NCBI GenBank assembly: GCA_937925525.1 | Contig: CALALS010000154.1 | Location: forward strand, 1 to 21,598 | Length of the DNA: 21,598 nt | Source of the DNA: an uncultured Flavobacteriales bacterium | GTDB taxonomy: Bacteria > Bacteroidota > Bacteroidia > Flavobacteriales_E > Vicingaceae | Direction: 5' to 3' | In this document: in pieces, positions 1 to 6,636 of the stretch | How the letters are laid out: each line of letters begins with the position of its first letter | How positions within the stretch are numbered: position 1 is the first letter of the stretch | Position numbers and translations under genes: made by a program | Notes under the pieces: model-generated | Told to the model about the DNA's origin: nothing | The model's database searches: none | The model's input: only the letters and a program-made list of their open reading frames with translations

Positions 1-1
1 T

Positions 2-226
2 GTACAGCAATGTTTTATCGAAGTACGAAAAGGCATTTTACAATACCGAGATTCTTTAGTTAGAAGTTGGTATAATAAAGATTTTCATGAACTAGACTCT
101 TTAAAACAAATAAGCATTAACAGTCTTTTTGAAACTAGAATAAGACCGGAAAAACACAGACCTATTCCTCCGCCTCCTCCACCCCCACCAACTGCTCCTG
201 AAGTTTTAAATATTGTTGAGGAGTAA
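2..226 (+). CDS. C-terminal fragment of an unidentified protein with a proline tract
   Basis: An open frame runs from the window edge to a TAA stop at 224-226 and gives 74 residues with no start codon visible, so this is the 3' end of a gene that begins outside the window. The middle is charged and mixed (…RDSLVRSWYNKDFHELDSL…). Near the end comes a run of eight prolines (PIPPPPPPPPTAPE), then a short acidic tail ending VEE. Proline runs of this kind are common as extended linkers or tails in envelope proteins, but nothing here identifies a family. The next gene starts about 11 nt downstream on the same strand, so the two are probably co-transcribed. I do not recognise the protein. Confidence 0.6.
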   Translation, partial: VQQCFIEVRKGILQYRDSLVRSWYNKDFHELDSLKQISINSLFETRIRPEKHRPIPPPPPPPPTAPEVLNIVEE

Positions 227-237
227 AATAATAATAC

Positions 238-1095
238 TTGAATGCTATAATAAACATATTTAGCAATAGAGAATTATCCATTATTATATGGTTAGGCATA
301 GCTTTTATTGGTTTATTGTTTTCTAAACAAATTAGACAATCATTATTTGATTTATTAAGACTTCTTTGTAGCAAAACATTCTTAACGATATACCTTCTCT
401 TAGGTGTTTACTTATTTGGCATTATTATTTTACTCAAAATTATTGGAATTTGGAGTATAGAAGATGCAAAGGATACTATCATATGGTTGTTTACTGTAGG
501 GTTTGTTTTATTATTTAATACAACAAAAGAAAAGGGTTCAAAATATTTTTTAAACGTTGTTAAAGAAGGGCTTAAATGGAGTGTCTTCCTAGAGTTTATT
601 TTAAATTTCTATAGCTTCAGCCTAATAATTGAACTAATTTTAATCCCCTTCATTACTTTCCTGTTTCTAACATATACTGTTTCAAAAACAGACGCCAAAA
701 ACAAACAAGTAACTAAACTACTTTCAGTTATCTTAAACTTATTTGGGTTAGTGATATTTTCCTATACTTTATATAAGACGGTAGTTAGTTATGATATGCT
801 TTTCACTTATTCGACACTATCGTCATTCTTTTTACCAATAATAATTACGATCCTTTTCCTTCCCTTTATTTATTTAACCTCACTTTACAGCACTTATGAA
901 ACATTTTTTGTTAGGTTAAATTTCATGAGCTCTGAGAAGAAAAAAATAAAAAAAATTAAGAAAATTATTATCAAAAGCTCTGGGTTGAACTTAAATAAGT
1001 TAAATAGAATTATAAAGAAATTTGATAAAAAAGTATTTTATCAAAACATAAGCTTTAAAAAATATATCAATGATATCAGTAACAAACCAAAATAG
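238..1095 (+). CDS. Multi-pass membrane protein of unknown function
   Basis: This 285-residue frame begins at TTG (238); the in-frame TAA at 232 excludes any earlier start, and no in-frame ATG appears until far into the protein. GAGGAG at 218-223 could act as a ribosome-binding site, though about 14 nt away is rather far. The protein is very hydrophobic, with about six likely membrane segments, near residues 13-30, 47-70, 80-96, 112-145 (perhaps two), 157-180 and 193-218. The last 60 residues are rich in lysine (KKKIKKIKKIIIKSS) and are likely cytoplasmic. Base composition is more AT-rich than in the genes to the right. The tight spacing to the proline-tailed gene suggests a two-gene unit. 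No family is recognised; a transport or sensor subunit would be guesswork. Confidence 0.65.
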   Translation: MNAIINIFSNRELSIIIWLGIAFIGLLFSKQIRQSLFDLLRLLCSKTFLTIYLLLGVYLFGIIILLKIIGIWSIEDAKDTIIWLFTVGFVLLFNTTKEKGSKYFLNVVKEGLKWSVFLEFILNFYSFSLIIELILIPFITFLFLTYTVSKTDAKNKQVTKLLSVILNLFGLVIFSYTLYKTVVSYDMLFTYSTLSSFFLPIIITILFLPFIYLTSLYSTYETFFVRLNFMSSEKKKIKKIKKIIIKSSGLNLNKLNRIIKKFDKKVFYQNISFKKYINDISNKPK

Positions 1096-1106
1096 TAAGG
1101 ATATCA

Positions 1107-1379
1107 ACTTATTTTCCTCTCAAGGCTACTTATTAAGTTCGCTTTCCCACTTATTTTGTTCAATGCTCTACTTATTTACTAGCTAAGGCTAGTTATTTTG
1201 TTGCTCTTTCAACTTATTTTCTCGGAAAGGCTAGTTATTTTCTAGGATTTCTTACTTATTTTCTTGGAAGGGCTACTTATTTTGTTGCTTAGGCTAGTTA
1301 TGAAGTAGCTCGTGCTACTTATTTTGTTAAACGGGCTAGCAAAAAAGTAGGCTACCGAACATATTTGCTTAAATGAAGA
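1107..1379 (+). repeat. Thirteen-unit tandem array of diverged 21-bp repeats
   Basis: Units start exactly every 21 bp, at 1107, 1128, 1149, 1170, 1191, 1212, 1233, 1254, 1275, 1296, 1317, 1338 and 1359. Each has the core A(C/G)TTATTTT(G/C)TT followed by a variable part usually ending in GGCT; units 10, 12 and 13 are the most diverged. In the frame starting at 1107 the consensus reads [T/S]-Y-F-[V/L]-[A/G]-[K/R]-A. In-frame stops lie at 1134 (TAA), 1290 (TAG) and 1374 (TGA), and there is no in-frame start codon, so no intact protein is encoded now. The array and the terminator after it fill most of the gene-free stretch 1096-1464. Confidence 0.85.
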
Positions 1380-1390
1380 GCTTTATTGCT

Positions 1391-1433
1391 AAAAAAGAAA
1401 CACCGCAAGGCTTAATAAAGCACAAGCGGTGTT
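1391..1433 (-). terminator. Rho-independent terminator for the leftward gene ending at 1465
   Basis: Read on the minus strand, AACACCGC and GCGGTGTT form an 8-bp stem. Inside lies a smaller GCTT/AAGC stem, and the hairpin is followed at once by TTTCTTTTTT. It sits about 30 nt beyond the stop of the small conserved gene, which fits termination of that gene. Confidence 0.8.
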
Positions 1434-1464
1434 CTTCATCGGTAAAAACTACTAAACAGTAGTA

Positions 1465-1971
1465 CTATGAACTGGGATTGGGCGTGCTAGGTTCTTCGCC
1501 CTCTCCGTTATCAGCAGAACTAGTGCCTCTCGGAAAGCGGTTTGCCAAGTCTTCATAAATGGAATCGGTGCCCGGCACATTGCCTTTGGTGGCTTGTTTT
1601 ACGCTATTGTAAAAAATAAGCGCCTGCTCAAACTCTTCTTTACCCAGTGCCATTACGGTATCGTCAACGGCTTCTACCAGGGTGTTGAGTTCACGCAAAA
1701 TGTGCAGCAACTGCTCCCGTAAATTGTGGTCTTTCTGAAATTCACTTACATTCAGATAAGGCGGCACTAAATTAGGGTGCGCAGTGGCGTACTCCAATGC
1801 CTTGTTGACAAACGCCAAACTCTTGTCGCCTACTTTTAAAAACGACCTTCGCTCTTCATTTGTAAGATTAATAAGAAAAGGCAACGCAGCTTTAATGGCG
1901 TTAATCCTGTTAATAATTTGATTGTAGTCACCCGTACTCAGGGTGTCTGACAGATTTTGATACGGAGCCAT
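1465..1971 (-). CDS. Small conserved hypothetical protein
   Basis: The protein has 168 residues if it starts at ATG 1971, which follows AAGGAG at a spacing of 7-8 nt. An ATG nine codons upstream (1998) is in frame, but that SD-like motif would then lie inside the gene. The protein is soluble and mostly helical, with no signal peptide or membrane segment. Its core (INAIKAALPFLINLTNEERR, then a GDKSLAFV block, a VPPYLNV block and a FYNSVKQATKGNVPG block) matches my memory of an uncharacterised family widespread in Bacteroidota and other bacteria. The tail is acidic and rich in serine and proline (EGEEPSTPNPSS). A box like TCATTTTG, one base off TAnnTTTG, is at 2014-2007 on this strand. The gene stands alone and ends in a strong hairpin. 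No function is known to me. Confidence 0.8.
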   Translation of the reverse strand: MAPYQNLSDTLSTGDYNQIINRINAIKAALPFLINLTNEERRSFLKVGDKSLAFVNKALEYATAHPNLVPPYLNVSEFQKDHNLREQLLHILRELNTLVEAVDDTVMALGKEEFEQALIFYNSVKQATKGNVPGTDSIYEDLANRFPRGTSSADNGEGEEPSTPNPSS

Positions 1972-2141
1972 AATTTTCTCCTTTTGTATTAGCTTCACTT
2001 GTTGGGCAAAATGAAAATCGTTTAACTTTACTTGATTTACTCTTTAGTAACCCAACGTTTTTACCGATATACAGCTATAAACGCTGTAAAAAGCCGTTTT
2101 ATTATATGATGGTTTCTTCACCATAAGCTTTTTCATATTAG

Positions 2142-2149
2142 TATCTTTG
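2142..2149 (+). promoter_or_regulatory. Bacteroidota-type -7 box (TATCTTTG) before the CDF gene
   Basis: TATCTTTG matches the phylum consensus TAnnTTTG exactly and ends 20 nt before the proposed ATT start at 2170. No clear -33 TTG is seen at the usual spacing. The position favours a start near 2170 rather than at the GTG 170 bases downstream. Confidence 0.55.
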
Positions 2150-2169
2150 CAGAACTAAATTCTCTTTAA

Positions 2170-3051
2170 ATTAAACATAAAAGCAATAAAAAGATAGCCA
2201 TTAAAACGGCTTATTTCAGTGTTTTTGGTAACGCTGCACTAGCTATTATAAAAGGCTTAACCGGATTTTTCGGCAACTCGTACGCCTTAATTGCCGATGC
2301 CATAGAATCGCTAACCGATGTGCTTTCTTCTGTACTGGTAGTTATCGGCTTAAAGTATTCTACCAAGCCTGCCGATGAAAATCACCCTTACGGGCACGGA
2401 AAAATAGAACCACTGGTAACGTTTATAGTAGTGGGGTTTTTAGTAACCTCTGCTACCGTAATTGCTTACGAAAGTATTTTACACATCAAAACTCCACACA
2501 AGGCTCCCGAAAACTATACGCTAATTGTGTTGGGTGCTATTGTGGTTATTAAAGAATTGTTTTATCGATTTGTTGCAAAAAAAAGCGACAAGACTAAAAG
2601 CTCCTCACTTAAAGCAGATGCCTGGCATCACAGAAGTGATGCCATTACCTCATTTATGGCTTTAATAGGTATTTCCATAGCCATATTTATGGGCGAAGGA
2701 TATGAGTCGGCCGATGACTGGGCAGCATTGTTGGCATCAGGGTTTATTGTTTACAATGCGTATTTGATTTTTCGTCCTGCCCTAGGCGAAATTATGGACG
2801 AACATGTGTATGAAGACTTAATAGAAGAACTTCGAGAAGTAGCCGCTACTGTGGATGGCGTAAAAGGAACGGAAAAATGCTTTGTAAGAAAAGCTGGGCT
2901 CTCCTATCATGTAGATTTACACTTAACCGTTGACGGAAATATCTCAGTAAAGAAAGGTCATGACATTGCGCATGAGGTAAAGAGCAAAATACAAAATGAA
3001 GTTCCGCAAATAGCCAATGTATTAATCCACATTGAGCCGAACGATTTATAA
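2170..3051 (+). CDS. Cation diffusion facilitator (CDF) metal efflux transporter, apparent ATT start
   Basis: CDF proteins export divalent metals such as Zn2+ or Fe2+ across the inner membrane by proton antiport. Counting from ATT 2170 the protein has 293 residues, the usual length. Site A residues are visible as ESLTD (E46, D50) and HHRSD (H153, D157). The second metal site is in the ADENHPYGHGK block (D69, H72, H76), and a cytoplasmic C-terminal domain follows (HVDLHLTVD, NVLIHIEP). Numbering agrees within one residue with E. coli FieF as I remember it. The first standard start codon, GTG 2320, would delete the first helix and half of site A, while the frame reads cleanly back to a TAA at 2167-2169. 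The true start is therefore probably the ATT at 2170, or an ATG mutated to ATT. The 3' end faces the HMA-like gene with a 7-nt gap. Confidence 0.88.
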   Translation: MKHKSNKKIAIKTAYFSVFGNAALAIIKGLTGFFGNSYALIADAIESLTDVLSSVLVVIGLKYSTKPADENHPYGHGKIEPLVTFIVVGFLVTSATVIAYESILHIKTPHKAPENYTLIVLGAIVVIKELFYRFVAKKSDKTKSSSLKADAWHHRSDAITSFMALIGISIAIFMGEGYESADDWAALLASGFIVYNAYLIFRPALGEIMDEHVYEDLIEELREVAATVDGVKGTEKCFVRKAGLSYHVDLHLTVDGNISVKKGHDIAHEVKSKIQNEVPQIANVLIHIEPNDL

Positions 3052-3058
3052 TGCCTTA

Positions 3059-3403
3059 CTATTCTTTTCTACAACAAGCATCTAGCTTGTTGTGGGCTTC
3101 TTCGTCAGCTTTTACATCATCGGCATCAAAGCCCATTTTAGCAATAGCCTGGCGTATTTCGTCAGGAGTTATTTTTTTAGGTTTATATACTACGGTAATG
3201 ATATTGGCTTTATCATCTACTTGATAAGACTTAATGCCTTTGTTATAGATAAAGTTGTTTTTAAAAGTGGCATCGCCTGTTTCGCATATCTGAAAGTGAC
3301 TGCAATAAATATTAGTTTTCACTTGTAGCGTATCTACTTTCTTTTGTGCTTGCACAAAAACAACACTCATTAAAAAACAAAGGATGGCAACTACTTTTTT
3401 CAT
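3059..3403 (-). CDS. Secreted heavy-metal-associated (HMA-like) protein
   Basis: The chosen start, ATG 3403, gives a 114-residue protein opening with a clear signal peptide (MKKVVAILCFLMSVVFVQAQ) and leaves a promoter just upstream. A longer frame to 3520 adds 39 residues of unrelated character ahead of the signal and is rejected. After cleavage comes a ferredoxin-like HMA fold: first strand QVKTNIYC, the motif CSHFQIC where classical domains have CxxC, then GIKSYQVDDKANIITVVY and ITPDEIRQAIAKMGFDADD. The C-terminus has a paired-cysteine motif (DACCRKE) that I recall from this Bacteroidota subgroup. It probably binds a soft or transition metal in the periplasm. The convergent neighbour is a metal exporter, which supports a metal-handling role, but the metal is unknown. 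Confidence 0.8.
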   Translation of the reverse strand: MKKVVAILCFLMSVVFVQAQKKVDTLQVKTNIYCSHFQICETGDATFKNNFIYNKGIKSYQVDDKANIITVVYKPKKITPDEIRQAIAKMGFDADDVKADEEAHNKLDACCRKE

Positions 3404-3422
3404 ACCACTAAAATGATTTAAC

Positions 3423-3430
3423 CAAAGGTA
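3423..3430 (-). promoter_or_regulatory. -7 box (TACCTTTG) for the HMA-like gene
   Basis: On the minus strand TACCTTTG matches TAnnTTTG and lies 19 nt before ATG 3403. It argues for the shorter start, because transcription from here would exclude the longer reading frame. No good -33 element is visible. Confidence 0.6.
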
Positions 3431-3530
3431 AGAATTTAAAAACTTATATCTACCCTTCCATACTCGTGAAAATGGGAAACCTAAGTTTAGCAAAGTTAAT
3501 TCATTAATTGAGCTACTCATTAAAATACTA

Positions 3531-3556
3531 GATTCCGCATCAAGTGCGGAATGACG
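3531..3556. repeat. Palindromic intergenic element, copy 1
   Basis: A 26-bp element with an 8-bp stem (ATTCCGCA / TGCGGAAT), a 5-nt loop (TCAAG) and a following GACG. A second element of the same length, layout and GACG tail is at 3713-3738. It lies in gene-free DNA between the HMA-like gene and the DinB-like gene. It has no long T-tract, so it is not an obvious terminator. Confidence 0.75.
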
Positions 3557-3622
3557 CTCTTTTATGGGTAGTAACGCTCTGGTTTAACGAACTAATCACT
3601 AATCAACCAACCACCATTTAAC

Positions 3623-3669
3623 TAGTTAACTAATGGCTTTTGGCTAGTGAACTAGTGGCTATTGGCTCA
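3623..3669. repeat. Direct repeat rich in TGGCTAN heptamers, copy A
   Basis: TAGTTAACTAATGG is followed by heptamers TGGCTTT, TGGCTAG, an octamer TGAACTAG, then TGGCTAT and TGGCTCA. The same order recurs about 124 bp downstream (copy B). The two copies flank the second palindrome. Confidence 0.75.
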
Positions 3670-3712
3670 ACTTACGTCATCACCCTCTTGGTCTCCCTCA
3701 AGGAGAAGTTAA

Positions 3713-3738
3713 GATACTGAAACTAGTTCAGTATGACG
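3713..3738. repeat. Palindromic intergenic element, copy 2
   Basis: A 26-bp element with an 8-bp stem (ATACTGAA / TTCAGTAT), a 5-nt loop (ACTAG) and GACG after the stem. Aligned without gaps to copy 1 it is identical at 18 of 26 positions. Six of the eight differences are paired changes that keep three stem base pairs intact. Confidence 0.75.
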
Positions 3739-3746
3739 TTTTAATT

Positions 3747-3808
3747 TAGTTAACTAATGCCTTTTGGCTAATCAACTAGTGGCTAATGGCTATTGGCTAG
3801 TCAACTAA
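3747..3808. repeat. Direct repeat rich in TGGCTAN heptamers, copy B
   Basis: Begins TAGTTAACTAATG like copy A, then TGCCTTT, TGGCTAA, TCAACTAG, TGGCTAA, TGGCTAT, TGGCTAG, TCAACTAA. It carries extra heptamers compared with copy A, as expected from slippage. It runs to within 26 bp of the DinB-like start codon. The rest of the gene-free stretch 3404-3833 shows nothing else I can name. Confidence 0.75.
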
Positions 3809-3833
3809 TTACTAAATTACCTATCTTAGCCTT

Positions 3834-4337
3834 ATGGAGATAAGTGAATACATTAACAGATTAGATAAAAATACGGAAACAGCCATTGCCTTAGCTAAAA
3901 GCTGTACACCCGAACTACTGAACCAAAAGCCAGACACTGGCTGGAGCATTGCGCAAGTGTTAGAACACATCTGCATGACGGAACTGTCCGTTTGTAAACG
4001 CATTAGCAAGCCGTCAGAAAAAAGTAACGAAACCGCTACTATTTACGGCAACGAAAAGATGGAAAAAATACTGGTCGGCTACCGTGACAGAAAAGTTGCC
4101 GCTCCCGGCTTTCTAGAGCCCAAAGGCGATATTACTTCTGCTGAAGAATTTGAGAAAGTATTTACCGCCCAACGCAACCGACTGAAAGATGATTTAAGCT
4201 CCGGTAAATTAGTCATTGACAACAAAGTACACCTTCATCCCAGACTAGGCGAAATGACCATGAGCGATTGGCTTAACTTTTTAATTCATCACACACAAAG
4301 ACACTTGGAGCAGGTTAAGGATTTGCTTAATGGGTAG
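3834..4337 (+). CDS. DinB-like (DinB/YfiT superfamily) protein
   Basis: This 167-residue soluble protein has the four-helix-bundle pattern of the DinB/YfiT superfamily, whose members are metal-dependent enzymes such as thiol transferases or are uncharacterised. The expected histidines are present: one in WSIAQVLEHI (near residue 45) and the closing HHTQRHLEQV block (near 152-161), which together could form the metal triad. Length is typical. The ATG at 3834 follows TATCTTAG (3822-3829), one base off the phylum -7 box but so close to the start that transcription from it would give almost no leader. The 3' end overlaps the opposing CDF-like gene by 11 nt. Substrate cannot be told from sequence. 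Confidence 0.8.
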   Translation: MEISEYINRLDKNTETAIALAKSCTPELLNQKPDTGWSIAQVLEHICMTELSVCKRISKPSEKSNETATIYGNEKMEKILVGYRDRKVAAPGFLEPKGDITSAEEFEKVFTAQRNRLKDDLSSGKLVIDNKVHLHPRLGEMTMSDWLNFLIHHTQRHLEQVKDLLNG

Positions 4338-4977
4338 CATCATCACAACCGCAGGCGTGAATTCCTTTTGCTTTTTCAAAAGCTTCCTTTCCTTCGGTAA
4401 TACAGAAATAAATTAAGCCTAGCGCTCCCAATGCATCTATATAAGGTATTTGAAACAGTTCATACAAACCGCTTGACAGCAGCAGTAAAACAGACATATA
4501 CACACATACCTTGTTACAGTTTGCATCGGCAATCATTGCAGAGGAGTTTAACTCCCTCCCTAAATACTTCTTAGAAATAATAAGTGCCCACATGATTAAA
4601 ATAGAAATACCCGCAATTACAATTCCCGCAACGGTAGATGTCGGCTGATGTCCTTCAATAATACTTATTACTGCTGATACCAATAATACTACAGCCAACG
4701 CATAAAAACACCAGCCTGTAATTTTAAGCGCAACTACTTCAAACTTACTCTTATCAGAATTCGGGTTAGCTCTAATTCTCACCACCATTTGCGCTATACC
4801 AATGGCCGATATAGTTTCTACAAAACTATCCATCCCAAAACCAAAGAGCGTAAGTGTTTCATCTTTTACTCCAAAGTAAGCAGACAATACTCCTTCAATT
4901 ATGTTATATACAATAGTAAAAATGGCTAAAACAATGGCTTGATTGTAAAGTCTGCTATGATTAAGAGATGGTATCAA
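4327..4977 (-). CDS. CDF-like cation transporter lacking the cytoplasmic C-terminal domain
   Basis: This 216-residue membrane protein has about five or six helices. It resembles the transmembrane half of cation diffusion facilitators, with the helix II motif GMDSFVE (D50, E54). The helix V site is unusual: where CDFs have HxxxD, this protein has ADANCNKVC (D151, C154, C158). It ends in a short Cys/His-rich tail (HACGCDDATH) in place of the usual soluble domain. This suggests a different metal or thiol-type coordination, but that is inference. It is the last gene of the leftward operon, 6 nt after recN, and its end overlaps the opposing DinB-like gene by 11 nt. It is clearly distinct from the full-length CDF at 2170-3051. 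Confidence 0.75.
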   Translation of the reverse strand: MIPSLNHSRLYNQAIVLAIFTIVYNIIEGVLSAYFGVKDETLTLFGFGMDSFVETISAIGIAQMVVRIRANPNSDKSKFEVVALKITGWCFYALAVVLLVSAVISIIEGHQPTSTVAGIVIAGISILIMWALIISKKYLGRELNSSAMIADANCNKVCVYMSVLLLLSSGLYELFQIPYIDALGALGLIYFCITEGKEAFEKAKGIHACGCDDATH

Positions 4978-4983
4978 AATAAC

Positions 4984-6633
4984 TTATTTTTCTCCTAGTA
5001 GCTGCTTAGCATTTTCAAGCGCAGCATCGGTAATGGTTTTACCGCTTAGCATTTTTGCCAGTTCCTCTACCCTGCTTGCTGCTTTTAATTCAGCAATGTG
5101 TGTGGTGGTCTTTTTCTTTTCATGGCTCTTAAACACTTTATAATGCAAATTGCCTTTAGAAGCCACTTGCGGTAAATGTGTAATACAAATTACCTGATGT
5201 TTTTTGGCGATGTCAGTAATCATATCGCCCATTTTATCGGCTATTTCTCCGCTTACGCCTGTGTCTATTTCATCAAATATTAAAGATTGTATGCTATCTT
5301 TATGTAAAACAGATTTCAAGCACAGCATCACTCTAGAGAGCTCACCGCCTGAAGCTATTTTACCTAACGGTTGTAAGCCATAGCCTTCGTTAGCGTTAAA
5401 TGAAAAGTTAATCTCGTCTATTCCTAATGCGTGCAATTGTTTTGCAGGAGTAATTTCCGTTTTAAAATCAGCTTTAGGCATACCTAACTGACGAATTTTC
5501 TTTTTTAGCTCTTCGTCTAGCACCTTACTTGCTTTCACACGCTTATCTGTTAGTACAGCAGCTATTTTAAGCAACTCCTTCTCTTGGTGGGCAATCTCTT
5601 TTTTAAGTGTTGCTAATCGTTCGTCTTTCGTTTCTGCTTCATACAATTTGTCTGAAATAGCTTTTTTAACTTCTAGCAACTCTGCGGTATTGGCTGCTTT
5701 GTGCTTATGTAATAAGGAGTTAATTAAGTTCAAACGACTTTCCATTTCCATCAATCGTTGTGGCTCAAATTCAACGCTATCGTTAATCTCTGAAAGCTCT
5801 GCTTCAATGTCATTCAACTCTATCTTTACGGATTCTATTCGTTCAATCAGTTTTTCTAAACCACTATGGTGACGAGCCGCATTATTGGTAGCAGATATAA
5901 ACTGTTTGATGGATTGTAAAATGTTTTGTTCACCGTCATTTAATAAGCCATAAGCCTGGGCAATGGCCGATTTAATTTCTTCCGCATGGCTCATTACCTT
6001 GTAGTCCTCTTCTAGCTGCTGTTCTTCGTTCTCAGTAATCATTGCGCTTTCCAGCTCTTCTAATTGAAACTTAAGGTAATCTACATCTAGGTTAGCGTCA
6101 TTTGCCTGCTGCTCTATTTCTGCTAATAGTTTTTTGTTGGCGGTATAGGTATTAAACTTAACCGTATAGTCTTCCAGTTCTTTTAATTCGGTAAAAGCAT
6201 CTAATACTTTAAACTGGAAGTTGTTTTGTTTAAGGAGTGTATTCTCGTGCTGAGAATGAATATCAATTAGCTGCTCGCCTAAGTCTTTTAATACATTTAA
6301 GCCAACAGGCGTGTCATTTACAAATGCTCTGGATTTTCCGCTGGGTAATATCTCTCTTCTGATAAAAATAATTTTATCCCAATCTAAATCATTCTCATTA
6401 AAAAAGGGTTTTAAAATATTATCGGCAGTAAACTCCCCTTCAATAATGCATTTCGATTGTTCATCAGCCATAGCTGACAGGTCGGCTCTTTGTCCAAGTA
6501 TTAACGATAAAGCACCAAGCAAGATAGACTTTCCTGCTCCTGTTTCTCCTGTTATAATGGTAAGGTTTTTATCAAAGCGAATATCAAGCTGCTCAATTAG
6601 TACATAGTTGGTAATTGAAAGGCGTTGAAGCAT
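4984..6633 (-). CDS. recN: DNA repair protein RecN
   Basis: RecN is an SMC-like ATPase that acts early in double-strand-break repair by holding DNA ends or sister duplexes. The 549-residue length is normal. Visible landmarks are Walker A GETGAGKS (29-36), a coiled-coil centre rich in Glu, Lys and Leu (about 150-380), the ABC signature SGGELSR (428-434), Walker B LIFDEIDTG (D454, E455) and the late motif ICITHLPQVA. ATG 6633 lies 3 nt after the porD stop, so translation is probably coupled. Everything expected for activity is present. Confidence 0.96.
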   Translation of the reverse strand: MLQRLSITNYVLIEQLDIRFDKNLTIITGETGAGKSILLGALSLILGQRADLSAMADEQSKCIIEGEFTADNILKPFFNENDLDWDKIIFIRREILPSGKSRAFVNDTPVGLNVLKDLGEQLIDIHSQHENTLLKQNNFQFKVLDAFTELKELEDYTVKFNTYTANKKLLAEIEQQANDANLDVDYLKFQLEELESAMITENEEQQLEEDYKVMSHAEEIKSAIAQAYGLLNDGEQNILQSIKQFISATNNAARHHSGLEKLIERIESVKIELNDIEAELSEINDSVEFEPQRLMEMESRLNLINSLLHKHKAANTAELLEVKKAISDKLYEAETKDERLATLKKEIAHQEKELLKIAAVLTDKRVKASKVLDEELKKKIRQLGMPKADFKTEITPAKQLHALGIDEINFSFNANEGYGLQPLGKIASGGELSRVMLCLKSVLHKDSIQSLIFDEIDTGVSGEIADKMGDMITDIAKKHQVICITHLPQVASKGNLHYKVFKSHEKKKTTTHIAELKAASRVEELAKMLSGKTITDAALENAKQLLGEK

Positions 6634-6636
6634 ATC

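Noticed and set aside
162..374. Open frame on the minus strand opposite the first two genes
   Set aside because: No similarity or start context; the plus-strand frames explain the region better.
1107..1379. CRISPR array
   Set aside because: The units abut each other with no unique spacers, the period is only 21 bp and no cas gene is present.
2320..3051. CDF gene starting at GTG 2320
   Set aside because: This start would remove the first helix and part of metal site A, while the frame upstream encodes clear CDF sequence.
3404..3520. Upstream extension of the HMA-like protein to ATG 3520
   Set aside because: It would bury the signal peptide inside the protein and start upstream of the -7 box at 3423-3430.
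3531..3556. Rho-independent terminator of the HMA-like or DinB-like gene
   Set aside because: It lies upstream of both genes' start codons, and the GACG tail with no T-run right after the stem does not fit.
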